Positions 8,803 through 19,006 of a stretch of DNA of 64,000 bases are shown piece after piece. Positions within the stretch are counted from its first letter, which is position 1. Every line of letters starts with the position of its first letter. Below the pieces are notes generated by a model. The model was not told the origin of the DNA, searched no databases, and saw only the letters and a program-made list of their open reading frames with translations. The stretch is from NCBI RefSeq assembly GCF_007828955.1, contig NZ_VIVR01000001.1, forward strand, positions 3,534,001 through 3,598,000, given 5' to 3'. The stretch comes from Kitasatospora atroaurantiaca. Its GTDB lineage: Bacteria; Actinomycetota; Actinomycetes; Streptomycetales; Streptomycetaceae. Both the position numbers and the translations under genes were made by a program.

Positions 8803-9936
8803 CTACCCGCCCGTGGCCGGGGCGCCGGACGGCTGGGCGGCCGCCACCTCCTGGGGCGCCGCGCGGTAGACCGTGCCGGTGCACGCACCGTTCACCACCG
8901 CGGTGGCGACGGCCGGGCCGCCCGACTCCGGGGTGTGGGCGAGCGTGATGCTCGGGGCCTCGCCGGTCGGCGTCGCGGTGGGGCTCGCACCCCCCGTCGG
9001 TGAGGCCGAGGCCTCGGCGGTGGAGACGGTGGAAGTCTCGGCCGCCCGCGAGTCGGCGCCCGCAGCCTGCCCACCCGCCGTCGGCGCGCTGCCCGACTGC
9101 CCGCTCGGGGCGGCGGACTTCGCGCACGGCGCGTCCGGCACCCAGCCGAACTGCACCTGGTAGCCCGCCTGCGGCGCCAGCACCAGCGAGCGGGGCGCCC
9201 CCGCAGGGTCCGGCAGCGCACCGGCCGGGTCGCCGGCCGTGTGCTCGACGACCTTGACCTTGGACGGGTCGGTCCCGCTGGCCGCGCTGACCAGCACGGT
9301 GCCCGCGCCGGTCAGCTCGCAGCTTCGCCCGGAGGTGTTGCGTACCGTGAACCAGCCGTAGACCTTGCCGCTGCCGTCCGCCGCCGCGAGGTGCGAGCTG
9401 GCCTGCCCGAGGTCCGCCCGCCCGCAGCCGGGTACGGGTGCCGTGCCGGCCGAGGCCCCGCCCGTCCCGGTGGAGAGGCTGCCGCTGACGGAGGCGGTGT
9501 CGGCGCCGGCCGGCGTACCGGCCGGGGCGGTGGCCGGGTTGGCCGGGCGGGGGGTGTGCGGCCTGCCGGTGGCCCCGGACCCGTTCGGGCCTGCCGTCCC
9601 CACATGGTCGTCGTCCGCCAGGGCGGAGCCCGGGGCCGGGCCGCCGGACAGGTCGAAGTGCTGGACGCCGTGGATGGCCGGGACGGCGGCGGCCGTGAGC
9701 AGCACCGCGGCGGCCGCGCCCGTCCAGACGTTCCGCTGCCGGGCACGGCGGCGTGGCACGGCCCGCTGGATGCGGTGCAGGGCGGCGGGATCGGGCTGCA
9801 CCTCGTCCACGGCCCGGTGCAGCAGGGCTCTGAGCTCACGCTCCATCAGGCCGTCGGAGCCGTGGGCGGCGGAGCTCTGGCTGTCGGTGTGCCGGTCGCC
9901 GAAGCGCCGGCCGTCGGAGCGGTGATCGTCAGTCAT
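8803..9936 (-). CDS. Membrane-anchored, DUF4232-like protein encoded with a SigE-type sigma factor
   Basis: A 377-residue protein. Residues 1-68 are hydrophilic and charged (RALLHRAVDEVQPDPAALHR), 71-88 are one transmembrane segment, and the rest is an extracytoplasmic Ala/Thr/Pro-rich linker followed by a DUF4232-like beta domain (FTVRNTSGRSCELTGAG, then VQFGWVPDAPC). Its start overlaps the end of the sigma-factor gene by 8 bp. A single-span protein encoded directly after an ECF-like sigma gene suggests an anti-sigma or signal-sensing partner, but the cytoplasmic part shows no zinc-binding anti-sigma motif, so this is only inferred. Confidence 0.7.
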   Translation of the reverse strand: MTDDHRSDGRRFGDRHTDSQSSAAHGSDGLMERELRALLHRAVDEVQPDPAALHRIQRAVPRRRARQRNVWTGAAAAVLLTAAAVPAIHGVQHFDLSGGPAPGSALADDDHVGTAGPNGSGATGRPHTPRPANPATAPAGTPAGADTASVSGSLSTGTGGASAGTAPVPGCGRADLGQASSHLAAADGSGKVYGWFTVRNTSGRSCELTGAGTVLVSAASGTDPSKVKVVEHTAGDPAGALPDPAGAPRSLVLAPQAGYQVQFGWVPDAPCAKSAAPSGQSGSAPTAGGQAAGADSRAAETSTVSTAEASASPTGGASPTATPTGEAPSITLAHTPESGGPAVATAVVNGACTGTVYRAAPQEVAAAQPSGAPATGG

Positions 9937-10561
9937 GGCTGCTCTCGCTGCTCTCCATCAGGACCCGCAGGGCAGCAAGGCCGCGCGAGCCGTACGCCTT
10001 CACCGAGCCGAGGGAGATCCCCAGCGTGTCGGCGACCTGCGCCTCCGTCATGTCCGCGTAGTAACGCAGTACCAGCACCTCCCGCTGACGGCGTTGCAGC
10101 CCCCTCAGCGCGGCCTTCAGCTGGTCGCGCTCCAAGGCATCGTAGGCACCTTCTTCTGCACTGGCCATGTCAGGCATGGGCTTGGGGAGCAGACGCAGCC
10201 CCAGAATTCGCCGTCGAAGCGTCGACCGGGACAGGTTGACCACGGTCTGGCGCAGGTAGGCGAGGGTCTTCTCCGGCTCGCGGACCCGGCGCCGGGCGGC
10301 GTGCACCCGGATGAAGGCTTCCTGGACGACGTCCTCACAGGACGAGAGGTCGTCGAGCAGCAAGGCGGCGAGACGCAGCAGGGATCGGTAGTGGGCCTGG
10401 TAGGTCTGGGTCAGGTGGTCGACGCTGGCTCCCGCCGCGTCCGCTGCGGCTGTGCCCATCCGGTTATCGACCAGCCGGCCCGCTCGCGGCGGCAGTGCCA
10501 CCACCGGCAGTCCCACCACCGGCACCGCTGCCATGGGCATTGCCCCCATTACGTTCGCCAC
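9929..10561 (-). CDS. SigE-family RNA polymerase sigma factor
   Basis: A protein of up to 210 residues containing sigma region 2 (LLLDDLSSCEDVVQEAFIRV) and region 4 (MTEAQVADTLGISLGSVKAY), without region 3, as in ECF/SigE-family factors. It directs RNA polymerase to a small regulon. The first about 40 residues (MANVMGAMPMAAVPVV...) are not typical of the family, and a start at an internal codon near GTAAADAAGASVDHL is also possible. It overlaps the membrane protein gene by 8 bp and lies downstream of asd with a terminator between. Confidence 0.85.
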   Translation of the reverse strand: MANVMGAMPMAAVPVVGLPVVALPPRAGRLVDNRMGTAAADAAGASVDHLTQTYQAHYRSLLRLAALLLDDLSSCEDVVQEAFIRVHAARRRVREPEKTLAYLRQTVVNLSRSTLRRRILGLRLLPKPMPDMASAEEGAYDALERDQLKAALRGLQRRQREVLVLRYYADMTEAQVADTLGISLGSVKAYGSRGLAALRVLMESSESSHD

Positions 10562-10623
10562 ACGTGTTGGACACTCGATCCCCTGTCATGGTTGCCCGGC
10601 CCGCAGGACATTCTCCCGCACAT

Positions 10624-10661
10624 GCAGAATCCCCCTCCAGGGGGTCGAAGGGGGATTCTGA
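10624..10661. terminator. Hairpin terminator after asd
   Basis: CAGAATCCCCCT pairs with AGGGGGATTCTG over a 12-bp stem with a short loop, 20 bp beyond the asd stop codon on the minus strand. It separates the lysC-asd operon from the sigma-factor promoter. Confidence 0.75.
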
Positions 10662-10680
10662 CAGGTCGTCTCGCAAGGCG

Positions 10681-11738
10681 TCAGGCGGTCGTCAGCTCCG
10701 CCGCGACGACCTCGGCGATCTGGGCGGTGTTCAGCGCCGCGCCCTTGCGCAGGTTGTCGCCGCAGATGAAGAGGTCCAGCGCGGTCGGGTCGTCGATCGA
10801 GCGGCGCACCCGGCCGACCCAGGTCGGGTCGGTGCCGACCACGTCGTTCGGCGTCGGGAACTCGCCGGCCTCCGGGTTGTCGTACAGCACGACGCCCGGG
10901 GCGTCCCGCAGGATCTCCTGCGCGCGGGCCTGGGTGACCTCGCGCTCGAAGACCGCGTGGACGGCCAGCGAGTGCGTGGTGATCACCGGGATGCGGACGC
11001 AGGTCGCGGAGACCTTGAGGTCCGGCAGACCGAGGATCTTGCGCGACTCGTTGCGGACCTTGAGCTCCTCGGAGGACCAGCCGTCCTCCTTGAGCGAGCC
11101 CGCCCACGGCACCGCGTTCAGCACCAGCGGCGCCGGGAACGGCCCGTTGTCGGTGATCACGGCGCGCAGGTCCCCCGCCATCTCGCCGACGCCGGTGCCC
11201 GCGACCTGCTTGATCTGGTCGCGCAGTGCGTCCACGCCGGGCTGCCCGGCGCCGGAGGCCGCCTGGTACGAGGCGACCACCAGCTCCTTGAGCCCGTACT
11301 CGGAGTGCAGGGCGGCCAGCCCGTTCATCATCGTGAGCGTGGTGCAGTTCGGGTTGGCGATGATGCCGCGCGGCCGGATCCGGGCCGCCGCCGCGTTCAC
11401 CTCGGGGACGACCAGCGGGACGTCCTCGTCCATCCGGAACGCGCCCGAGTTGTCGACCGCGATGACGCCCTTGGCGGCCGCGATCGGCGCCCACTGGGCG
11501 GAGACCTCGTCCGGGACGTCGAACATCGCCACGTCGATGCCGTCGAACGCCTCCTCGGAGAGCGCCACGACCTCGACCTCCTCGCCGCGCACGGTCAGCT
11601 TGCGGCCGGCCGAGCGCGGGGAGGCGATCAGACGGATCTCGCCCCAGACGTCCTCACGGGAGGAGAGGATGCCGAGCATCACGGTGCCGACCGCGCCGGT
11701 GGCGCCGACGACCGCGAGGTTCGGCTTCCTCGGGGAGG

Positions 11739-11742
<4 letters not shown>
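10681..11742 (-). CDS. asd: Aspartate-semialdehyde dehydrogenase
   Basis: A 353-residue NADP-dependent enzyme that reduces aspartyl phosphate to aspartate semialdehyde, the branch point to lysine/diaminopimelate, threonine and methionine. Seen: N-terminal dinucleotide motif [13 protein letters not shown] (about 11-23), active-site NPNCTT with Cys133, and the substrate/His region [13 protein letters not shown]. Length and ends match the family. The ATG overlaps the aspartokinase stop (ATGA), giving a tightly coupled lysC-asd operon as in other actinomycetes. Confidence 0.95.
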
Positions 11743-13019
<1,277 letters not shown>

Positions 13020-13298
13020 GTGCGCTCCTCGACTTGTGTCGTTTCCCCCGGGAAAGCGGGGGTTCTGCGGTCCGCGTCAGTCTACCGAGCAGGGGTGCGA
13101 CTCCTGCCCGATTCCATATGATGAGACGCCGATTTCGGCTGATGGTCATCGGTCGGACAGCCGGACCGGCAGGTCTGCGGGGCACCCCGGGCACGCCCGA
13201 AAAATTGCCGGGCCCGGGGTCACGAGGCCTCGGTTTTCACATCCGGAAGATTTTTGACGTCTTGGTCACAGTCCCGGCCGGGCCCGGCCCGAGGCGGG
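13020..13298. other. Spacer with lysC promoter region
   Basis: About 280 bp upstream of lysC without a gene. The A/T-richer patch near 13115-13130 (ATTCCATATGATGAG) could hold the -10 region of the minus-strand lysC-asd promoter. A GC-rich inverted repeat around 13180-13215 (GGGCACGCCC and GCCGGGCCCGGGG) may end the recR operon transcript. Confidence 0.35.
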
Positions 13299-13961
13299 TC
13301 AGGGGCGGGGCTGCAGGCCCAGTTCGGCGGCCATCAGGTCGCCGGCCTGCTGCTCCAGCTGCTCGTCCGTCAGCCCGTCGTCGTCCGTGTCCGCCCCGTC
13401 CGCCGCCGCACCGATCGGGCTGTCCAGCCGCACGTGCGCGATCAGCGACTGCAGCGCGCGCAGCACCGCCGTGCAGGTCGAGCCCCAGTTGGAGAGGTAC
13501 GAGAACTGCCACCACCAGAGCGCCTCGCTGACCCGCCCCTCGCGGTAGTGGGTCAGCCCGTGCTGCAGCTCGCTGACCACGCCGGCCAGATCGTCCGAGA
13601 TCCGGAAGGCGTTGGGCTTCTCCGGCGGACCGTACGGGTCGAAGACCTCGTGGTAGACGTCGATCGGCGCGAGCAGCTCGGCGAGGCGCTCACGCAGCTC
13701 GACACCGTCCGGCTCCGGGCCGGTGTCCGGCTCGAAGCGGTCGTCCGGGAGGACGTCCTCGATGGCGCCCAGCCGACCACCCGCCAGCAGCAGCTGGGAG
13801 ACCTCCAGCAGGAGCAGCGAGACCGCGCTCCCCGGCTCGTCGCCCTTGGCCACCTCGGTCACGGCGAGCACGAAGCTCTCGACCGAGTCGGCGATCTGGA
13901 CGGCGAAGTCGTCGGGTTCGTGCTTGTGGGTACTGGTGCTGCTTTGCGTACGGTCAGACAT
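13299..13961 (-). CDS. DUF5063 domain protein
   Basis: A 220-residue acidic helical protein. The stretch [22 protein letters not shown] at the N-terminus and the Trp-rich [23 protein letters not shown] towards the C-terminus are recognisable for the DUF5063 family, which is found next to recR in many actinobacteria; its function is unknown. The ATG start overlaps the recR 3' end by 8 bp, so it is probably co-expressed with recR. Confidence 0.8.
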   Translation of the reverse strand: MSDRTQSSTSTHKHEPDDFAVQIADSVESFVLAVTEVAKGDEPGSAVSLLLLEVSQLLLAGGRLGAIEDVLPDDRFEPDTGPEPDGVELRERLAELLAPIDVYHEVFDPYGPPEKPNAFRISDDLAGVVSELQHGLTHYREGRVSEALWWWQFSYLSNWGSTCTAVLRALQSLIAHVRLDSPIGAAADGADTDDDGLTDEQLEQQAGDLMAAELGLQPRP

Positions 13962-14553
13962 CGAGCAGTCGTCTCCCTTCGAAGGCCCGGCCGAGGGTGA
14001 CCTCGTCGGCGTACTCCAAGTCCCCGCCGACGGGCAGACCGCTCGCCAGCCGGGTCACCTTCAGGCCCATCGGCTTGCACAGCCGGGCCAGGTACGTGGC
14101 GGTCGCCTCCCCCTCCAGGTTGGGGTCGGTGGCCAGGATCAGCTCGGTGACCGAGCCGTCCGCCAGCCGCGCCAGCAGCTCACGGATCCGCAGGTCGTCC
14201 GGGCCGACCCCCTCGATCGGGCTGATCGCGCCGCCCAGCACGTGGTAGCGGCCGCGGAACTCGCGGGTCCGCTCGATCGCCACCACGTCCTTGGGCTCCT
14301 CGACCACGCAGATCACCGCGAGGTCGCGCCGCGGGTCGAGACAGACCCTGCACTGCTCGGACTCCGCGACATTGCCGCAGACCGCGCAGAACCGGACCTT
14401 CTCCTTGACCTCCAGCAGCGCGTGCGCCAGGCGGCGGACGTCGACCGGATCGGCCTGAAGGATGTGGAAGGCGATCCGCTGCGCGCTCTTGGGCCCGACG
14501 CCGGGCAGCCTGCCCAGTTCGTCGATCAGGTCCTGAACCACGCCCTCGTACAA
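13954..14553 (-). CDS. recR: Recombination mediator RecR
   Basis: A 199-residue RecR: helix-hairpin-helix [15 protein letters not shown] (about 15-29), zinc-binding Cys pairs CAVCGN and CRVC (about 57-72) and a C-terminal Toprim domain ([16 protein letters not shown]). RecR loads RecA onto gaps with RecO and RecF. The TTG at 14553 is the start: GAAAGAAGG lies 7 bases upstream and the peptide then begins [17 protein letters not shown], the usual RecR N-terminus. Upstream is the ybaB-type gene, an association conserved in bacteria. Confidence 0.95.
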   Translation of the reverse strand: MYEGVVQDLIDELGRLPGVGPKSAQRIAFHILQADPVDVRRLAHALLEVKEKVRFCAVCGNVAESEQCRVCLDPRRDLAVICVVEEPKDVVAIERTREFRGRYHVLGGAISPIEGVGPDDLRIRELLARLADGSVTELILATDPNLEGEATATYLARLCKPMGLKVTRLASGLPVGGDLEYADEVTLGRAFEGRRLLDV

Positions 14554-14674
14554 CGTCGCGCCTTCTTTCGGTTCCCTAGGCCGGGGCATCTGCTCCGGTG
14601 CCATCATCCAACGAATCGGGCGCCGGACACACCGTCCGACGCCCGACTCACCCATAAATCACACAACCCTGCGG

Positions 14675-14761
14675 GAGCTCTCAGAGCTCGCGGAGCTCCT
14701 GGAGCTCTTGAAGCCCCTGGCCCTCGTGGCCCTCGTGACCCTCGTGACCCTCGTGACCCTC
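14675..14761. repeat. Two successive 9-bp-period tandem repeats between ybaB-type gene and recR
   Basis: GAGCTC occurs four times exactly 9 bp apart (14675, 14684, 14693, 14702), followed by five 9-mers CCCTCGTGR starting at 14721 that run into the stop codon of the ybaB-type gene. Both blocks have a 9-bp period, so a codon-triplet slippage origin is likely. They lie in the intergenic spacer and could affect translation or mRNA folding before recR. Confidence 0.7.
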
Positions 14762-15102
14762 TAGAACGGGAGCCCCGGGATGCCGCCGCCGCCCAGGCCC
14801 TGGGTGAGCGGGCCCATCCGCTCGGCCTGGATCTTCTGAGCCGCCGCGTTGGCGTCCCGGACTGCGGCCAGAATCAGGTCGGCCAGCGTCTCGGTGTCCT
14901 CCGGGTCGACGGCGGCGGGCGCGATCGTCAGCGCCACCAGCTCGCCGGCGCCCGTCACCGTCGCCTCGACCAGACCGCCGCCCGCCGAACCGCTCACCTT
15001 CGCCTCGGCCAGCTCCCGCTGCGCCTTCGCGAGCTCCTCCTGCATCTTCTGCGCCTGCTTGAGCAGCTGCTGCATATTGGGCTGGCCACCACCAGGGAAC
15101 AC
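14761..15102 (-). CDS. YbaB/EbfC-type nucleoid-associated protein
   Basis: A 113-residue protein with an N-terminal amphipathic helix [19 protein letters not shown] and the YbaB fold ([20 protein letters not shown]). These small dimeric proteins bind DNA and usually lie between dnaX and recR, as here. The GTG start has AGGAG 7 bases upstream. A Gly-rich tail ([12 protein letters not shown]) is typical of actinobacterial members. Confidence 0.92.
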   Translation of the reverse strand: MFPGGGQPNMQQLLKQAQKMQEELAKAQRELAEAKVSGSAGGGLVEATVTGAGELVALTIAPAAVDPEDTETLADLILAAVRDANAAAQKIQAERMGPLTQGLGGGGIPGLPF

Positions 15103-15203
15103 GGCTCACTCCTGCCTGTGCACGTACGTCTGTACGTCTCGCCTACGGGACATCTCACTGACGTCACACGAGCCTACGCCGCGTGACGTGCCACCGGGCG
15201 GGC

Positions 15204-17339
15204 TCACCCGTTGTGGTGGATCTCCTCGAGGACGGTCGCGCCGAGCTCACGGATGATCAGTTCCTGGCCCGAGTACGCATCCTCCTTCAGCTCCGGGTCG
15301 TCCTCCTCCGGGATGTCGTCCTCGGGCGCGACCATCGGAGCGGACGGGGCTTGCGGGGGAACGGGCTGCTGCTGCACCGGCTGCGGCCGCGCCGGCGCAG
15401 GGGCCTGGGCCGCCTGGACGGGCGTCGGGGCCGGCTGCTGCACGACCGGTGCGGACCGGGGAGCCTGCGAGGCTCCGCCACCCCAACCGCCGCCGCTCTG
15501 GGGCGGCGACTGGGTGGACGTACCGCCGCTGCCGGACGGGTCGACGATGCACTCGATCCGCCAGTCCACGCCGAGGGCGTCGGCGAGGGCCTGCTTGAGC
15601 ACGTCGTCGCTGTTGCTGCTGACGAAGCTGTCGCGAGCGCCCGCGTTGATGAAGGAGACCTGCAGCACGCTGCCGTCGAAACCTGCGACCTGGCCGTTCT
15701 GGCTGAGCAGGATCCAGGTGAAGCGGCGGCGGTTCTTCACCGCCTCCAGGATCTGCGGCCACAGCTGCCGGACCTGCGCCGCACCCTGCTGGGCGGAGGC
15801 GGAGGGCTGGCCCTGTGCCGCCGCCGGCTGCGGAGCTGCGGGTACGGGCGCGGGTGCCTGGGCGGGTGCGGGTGCAGGCTCGGGAGCCGGCGTCGGGGTC
15901 GGTGGTGGTGTCGGTTCGGGCGCTGCGCCGGCCGGCTGGAAGCTGCGCGGGATCGGCCATGCGCCCGGAGCCGGCCCGGCCGGGGCCGCGGGCGGCGCCT
16001 GGACGGGGGCCGGGGACGGCGCCTGGACGGGGGCCGGGGACGGCGCCCGGGTCGGCTCGGCGGTCGGCGGCGGGGCCATCTGAACGGCCGGAGCCGGGAC
16101 CGGTGCGGGTCCGGGCGCCGCTGCGAGTGGCGATGCGGGCGGCGCGAAACCGCCCACCGGGGCCGCCGCGAAACCACCTGCCGCCGCGCGCCGCTCCAGC
16201 TTGTCCAGCCGCGCCTGCAGCGACAGCTCGTCGTCGTACGCGCCGGGCAGCATCACCCGGGCGCAGATCAGCTCCAGCTGCAGCCGGGGCGCCGCGTTCC
16301 CCCGCATCTCGGTCAAGCCGGTGTTGACGATGTCGGCCGCCCGGCTCAGCTCGGCCGCGCCGAAGCGGTCCGCCTGCGCCTGCATGATCGCGACCCGGTC
16401 CGCCGGGGCGTCGATGAGCCCCTTCTCCCCCGCGTCCGGCACTGTGGCCAGGATCACCAGATCGCGCAGGCGCTCCAGCAGGTCCGCGACGAAGCGCCGC
16501 GGGTCGTGCCCGCCCTCGACCACGCGGTCGATGACCTGGAACACCGTCGCCCCGTCGTGCGCGGCGAAGGCGTCCACCACCTCGTCCAGCAGCGCCGAGT
16601 CCGTGTACCCGAGCAGCGACGTCGCCATCTGGTACGTGACGCCGCCCTCGCCGGCCCCCGCGAGCAGCTGGTCCATCACCGACATCGAGTCACGCACCGA
16701 GCCGGCGCCCGCCCGTACGACCAGCGGGAACACCGAGTCCTCGACCTGGATGCCCTCGCGGCCGCAGACCTCCGCGAGGTAGTCGCGAAGCGTGCCGGGC
16801 GGGACGAGACGGAAGGGGTAGTGGTGCGTACGGGACCGGATCGTCCCGATCACCTTCTCCGGCTCCGTGGTCGCGAAGATGAACTTGAGGTGCTCCGGCG
16901 GCTCCTCCACCACCTTCAGCAGCGCGTTGAAGCCGGCCGAGGTCACCATGTGGGCCTCGTCCAGAATGAAGATCTTGTACCGGCTGTGCACGGGCGCGAA
17001 GAACGCGCGCTCACGCAGCTCACGGGCGTCGTCCACACCACCGTGCGAGGCGGCGTCGATCTCGATCACGTCGATCGAGCCGGGCCCGCCGGTCGCCAGG
17101 TCGCGGCAGGACTGGCACTCGCCGCACGGCGTGGGCGTCGGGCCCTCGGCGCAGTTGAGGCAGCGGGCCAGGATGCGGGCACTCGTCGTCTTGCCGCAGC
17201 CGCGCGGGCCGCTGAACAGGTAGGCGTGGTTGACCCTGTTGTTACGCAGGGCCTGCTGGAGCGGAGCGGTCACGTGCTCCTGCCCGATGACCTCTGCGAA
17301 AGTCTCGGGGCGATAGCGGCGGTACAGGGCTAGGGACAC
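15204..17339 (-). CDS. dnaX: DNA polymerase III subunit gamma/tau
   Basis: A 711-residue clamp-loader subunit. Residues 1-370 are the AAA+ ATPase with Walker A GPRGCGKTTSAR, zinc-finger Cys residues in CGECQSC, DEAH in FILDEAHM and the sensor region. A long Pro/Ala linker (about 400-540) and a C-terminal tau-like domain (about 545-640) follow, ending in an acidic tail. It links and loads sliding clamps at the replication fork. The GTG at 17339 gives the standard N-terminus SLALYRRYRPETFAEVIGQ; the longer reading frame would add unrelated residues. Confidence 0.95.
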   Translation of the reverse strand: MSLALYRRYRPETFAEVIGQEHVTAPLQQALRNNRVNHAYLFSGPRGCGKTTSARILARCLNCAEGPTPTPCGECQSCRDLATGGPGSIDVIEIDAASHGGVDDARELRERAFFAPVHSRYKIFILDEAHMVTSAGFNALLKVVEEPPEHLKFIFATTEPEKVIGTIRSRTHHYPFRLVPPGTLRDYLAEVCGREGIQVEDSVFPLVVRAGAGSVRDSMSVMDQLLAGAGEGGVTYQMATSLLGYTDSALLDEVVDAFAAHDGATVFQVIDRVVEGGHDPRRFVADLLERLRDLVILATVPDAGEKGLIDAPADRVAIMQAQADRFGAAELSRAADIVNTGLTEMRGNAAPRLQLELICARVMLPGAYDDELSLQARLDKLERRAAAGGFAAAPVGGFAPPASPLAAAPGPAPVPAPAVQMAPPPTAEPTRAPSPAPVQAPSPAPVQAPPAAPAGPAPGAWPIPRSFQPAGAAPEPTPPPTPTPAPEPAPAPAQAPAPVPAAPQPAAAQGQPSASAQQGAAQVRQLWPQILEAVKNRRRFTWILLSQNGQVAGFDGSVLQVSFINAGARDSFVSSNSDDVLKQALADALGVDWRIECIVDPSGSGGTSTQSPPQSGGGWGGGASQAPRSAPVVQQPAPTPVQAAQAPAPARPQPVQQQPVPPQAPSAPMVAPEDDIPEEDDPELKEDAYSGQELIIRELGATVLEEIHHNG

Positions 17340-17404
17340 GCCACCGACGATATCGGGACACGCCGACAAACGCGTCGCCCCCGTCATCCCCCGGGGAACG
17401 CAAG

Positions 17405-17497
17405 GACCCCTCGTGCACCCGCCAGAGCCCTCCTACCCTTGCTGCCTTCCGGCCCTGGGGGGGTTCAGAGAGATAACGCCACACGAGGGGCTGCCCC
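17405..17497 (-). ncRNA. ffs: SRP RNA (4.5S, small bacterial type)
   Basis: Read on the minus strand, the sequence has the conserved SRP domain IV: CCAGGGCCGGAAGGCAGCAA with the asymmetric internal loop, enclosed by complementary ends CCCCTCGTGT and GCACGAGGGG. It pairs with Ffh protein to target membrane proteins. Exact ends are estimated from the terminal helix. It lies directly upstream of dnaX on the same strand, a common actinobacterial position. Confidence 0.9.
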
Positions 17498-17623
17498 AAG
17501 AGTAGCGGATCCAGAACCCCGGCCGCACCGCCTCCCCCTGTCGACGATCCGCAGGCAGCCACCCGCGACCACCTGCGGATAGGTGGTCGCGAGCACCCCC
17601 GAACATGTACTAAGCTCTCCCAC

Positions 17624-17708
17624 GGAGGATTCGCCTAGTGGCCTAGGGCGCACGCTTGGAAAGCGTGTTGGGGGCAACCCCTCACGAGTTCGAATCTCGT
17701 ATCCTCCG
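17624..17708 (+). tRNA. tRNA-Ser (anticodon GGA)
   Basis: Full cloverleaf: acceptor GGAGGAT/ATCCTCC, anticodon stem CACGC/GCGTG with loop TTGGAAA (anticodon GGA, reading UCC/UCU), long variable arm TTGGGGGCAACCCCT, T-arm ACGAG TTCGAAT CTCGT, discriminator G, no encoded CCA. It is the only complete copy in the window; its 3' 53-55 bp (from 17656) recur eight times downstream, marking it as the integration target of the island that follows. Confidence 0.97.
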
Positions 17709-17730
17709 CACTCGCCCACCTGGGCAAACG

Positions 17731-17791
17731 AAGGCCCGGACCGTTTAGCGGTCCGGGCCTTCGTCGTCTCGTGGTCTCAGTTTTGGTCTCA
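17731..17791. promoter_or_regulatory. Terminator and right arm beside the intact tRNA
   Basis: AAGGCCCGGACCG and CGGTCCGGGCCTT (17731-17762) form a strong hairpin that should end the tRNA transcript. It is followed at 17772-17790 by the arm repeat GGTCTCAGTTTTGGTCTCA. As the tRNA end is the left boundary of unit 1, these belong to the unit, not the ancestral tRNA flank. Confidence 0.7.
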
Positions 17792-18020
17792 GTTGTCGGC
17801 GCGGGCCCAACCGAACTCCTGATCACCGCGAAGGTGCTGCGGCAGAATGGCACTAGTTCACCGCCGCGTCCCACCTCGACGTCCGCGGTCTCGGCAGGCG
17901 GAAGGAGGGGGCGTCGTCCAGCGGACCCGCGCACCCGCTCACTCCAAGTAGCGAGATGAGCAGTTCGTCGAGCCAACCTGGTACGCCTACAACTGATGAC
18001 CACAGCCCCACAGAGCAACC

Positions 18021-18400
18021 TTGAAGAAGCTGCTGGCCCAGCTTCTCGACCGCAAGCCGATGCGCTCCGAGGCGACGCTGCAGGCCGATGTGCGGCAGCT
18101 GCTGTTGGAAGGCGACCTTAACCTCGAAGAGAACGACCTGAGCGTCGACCTGGAGGCCCCGGTCGGTGCATCGACGTCGAGGTCGGTTTCACCGCTATTG
18201 AGGTCAAGAGGGACCTCCGAAGCACCTCGATCCTCAAGGACGCCGAGAAGCAGCTCGGCGGCTACGTCCGGACAGGACCGAACAGGTCGGCCAGCGCTAT
18301 GTCGGGATCCTGACAGATGGGGCTGATTGGCGCGCCTACAACCTGGCCGGCGACAACCTCGTGCAGGTCAGCCGTTTCGAGGTGAAGCAGCGCACCGCGC
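18021..18400 (+). pseudogene. Remnant of a restriction-type nuclease N-terminal domain
   Basis: The reading starts KKLLAQLLDRKPMRSEATLQ and, after a frameshift near 18165, continues in another frame as DVEVGFTAIEVKRDL and LKDAEKQLGGYV, then after another shift as QRYVGILTDGADWRAYNL. The E-V-K and the order of pieces resemble the N-terminal nuclease-like domain of type I/II restriction or methyltransferase proteins. At least two frameshifts and no downstream domain: dead fragment. First gene trace in unit 1. Confidence 0.6.
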
Positions 18401-18404
18401 GGCG

Positions 18405-18880
18405 TGCGCCACCTCGTCGCGGGAGACCTGGCCGAAGCGGTTGGGCGGCGGCGCGAGGTGCGCCTGCCGCTCGGTCGGGGTGTCGACGAGGGCGGCGGGA
18501 CGCAGGATCGTCCATCCAGCGGCCGGTCCCTGATCGCCTCCTCGGCGGCCCGCTTCGCCTTCAGGTAGGCGTCGAACTCCGGGTCAGCTCCGGATCGCCG
18601 ACCCGCTCCAGCCCCATCGAGGAGACCAGCAGATAACGGCGCGCCCCGGCCAGTTCGGCGGCGTCCGCCAGCAGCACCGCACCGGCCCGGTCGACGCTCT
18701 CCTTCCGGGCGGCCCCACTGTTCGGTCCGGCCCCCGCGGCGAACACCACCGCGTCGGCGCCCTTCAGGTGTTTCGCCAGGGCCGCCGCGTCCACCCGCTC
18801 CAGGTCGCAGACGATCGGCCGGGCCCCGACCGCCTCCAGGTCCGGACCCTGCGCGGCGTCGCTACCGGAGCGAGGCCGGA
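18405..18880 (-). pseudogene. Truncated NAD(P)-binding SDR-type reductase
   Basis: Minus strand: DLEAVGARPIVCDLERVDAA and GADAVVFAAGAGPNSGAARK, then RRYLLVSSMGLERVGDPELT, are typical of atypical short-chain dehydrogenases (NAD(P)H-binding). The Rossmann N-terminus with the GxxGxxG motif is missing and the frame shifts near 18585, after which EFDAYLKAKRAAEEAI continues in another frame. Both ends are cut. It lies directly against the promoter region of the lectin gene at about 18890, probably the deletion junction. Confidence 0.65.
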
Positions 18881-18893
18881 TCGCCGGTCGGCG

Positions 18894-19006
18894 CGCGGTG
18901 CCCGAAAAAATCTTTGCGATCCGCGGCAACCCTTTCGGGGGCGGCGACAACTGGGGGGTGTCCGGACACCCGGTCTGTCACAGACAACGGCTGAAAGAGA
19001 GCAGAC
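18894..19006 (+). promoter_or_regulatory. Promoter region shared by the two lectin genes (copy 1)
   Basis: About 110 bp upstream of the first lectin gene are largely conserved before the second one (37296-37421): GCGCGCGGTGCCCGAAAAAA, then CGGCAACC, GGGGGCGG, GACAACTGG and GTGTCCGGACA. The paired GGCAACC and CGACAAC blocks could be an ECF-type promoter, which is inference from conservation only. GAAAGAGAG serves as ribosome-binding site. Confidence 0.5.

Noticed and set aside
14675..14761. CRISPR-like array
   Set aside because: The 9-bp units are directly tandem without spacers and no cas genes are present.
17771..17959. Small plus-strand frames beginning VSVLVSV/VSVLVSF
   Set aside because: They are translations of the GGTCTCAGTTTTGGTCTCA arm repeat at several sites, not genes.
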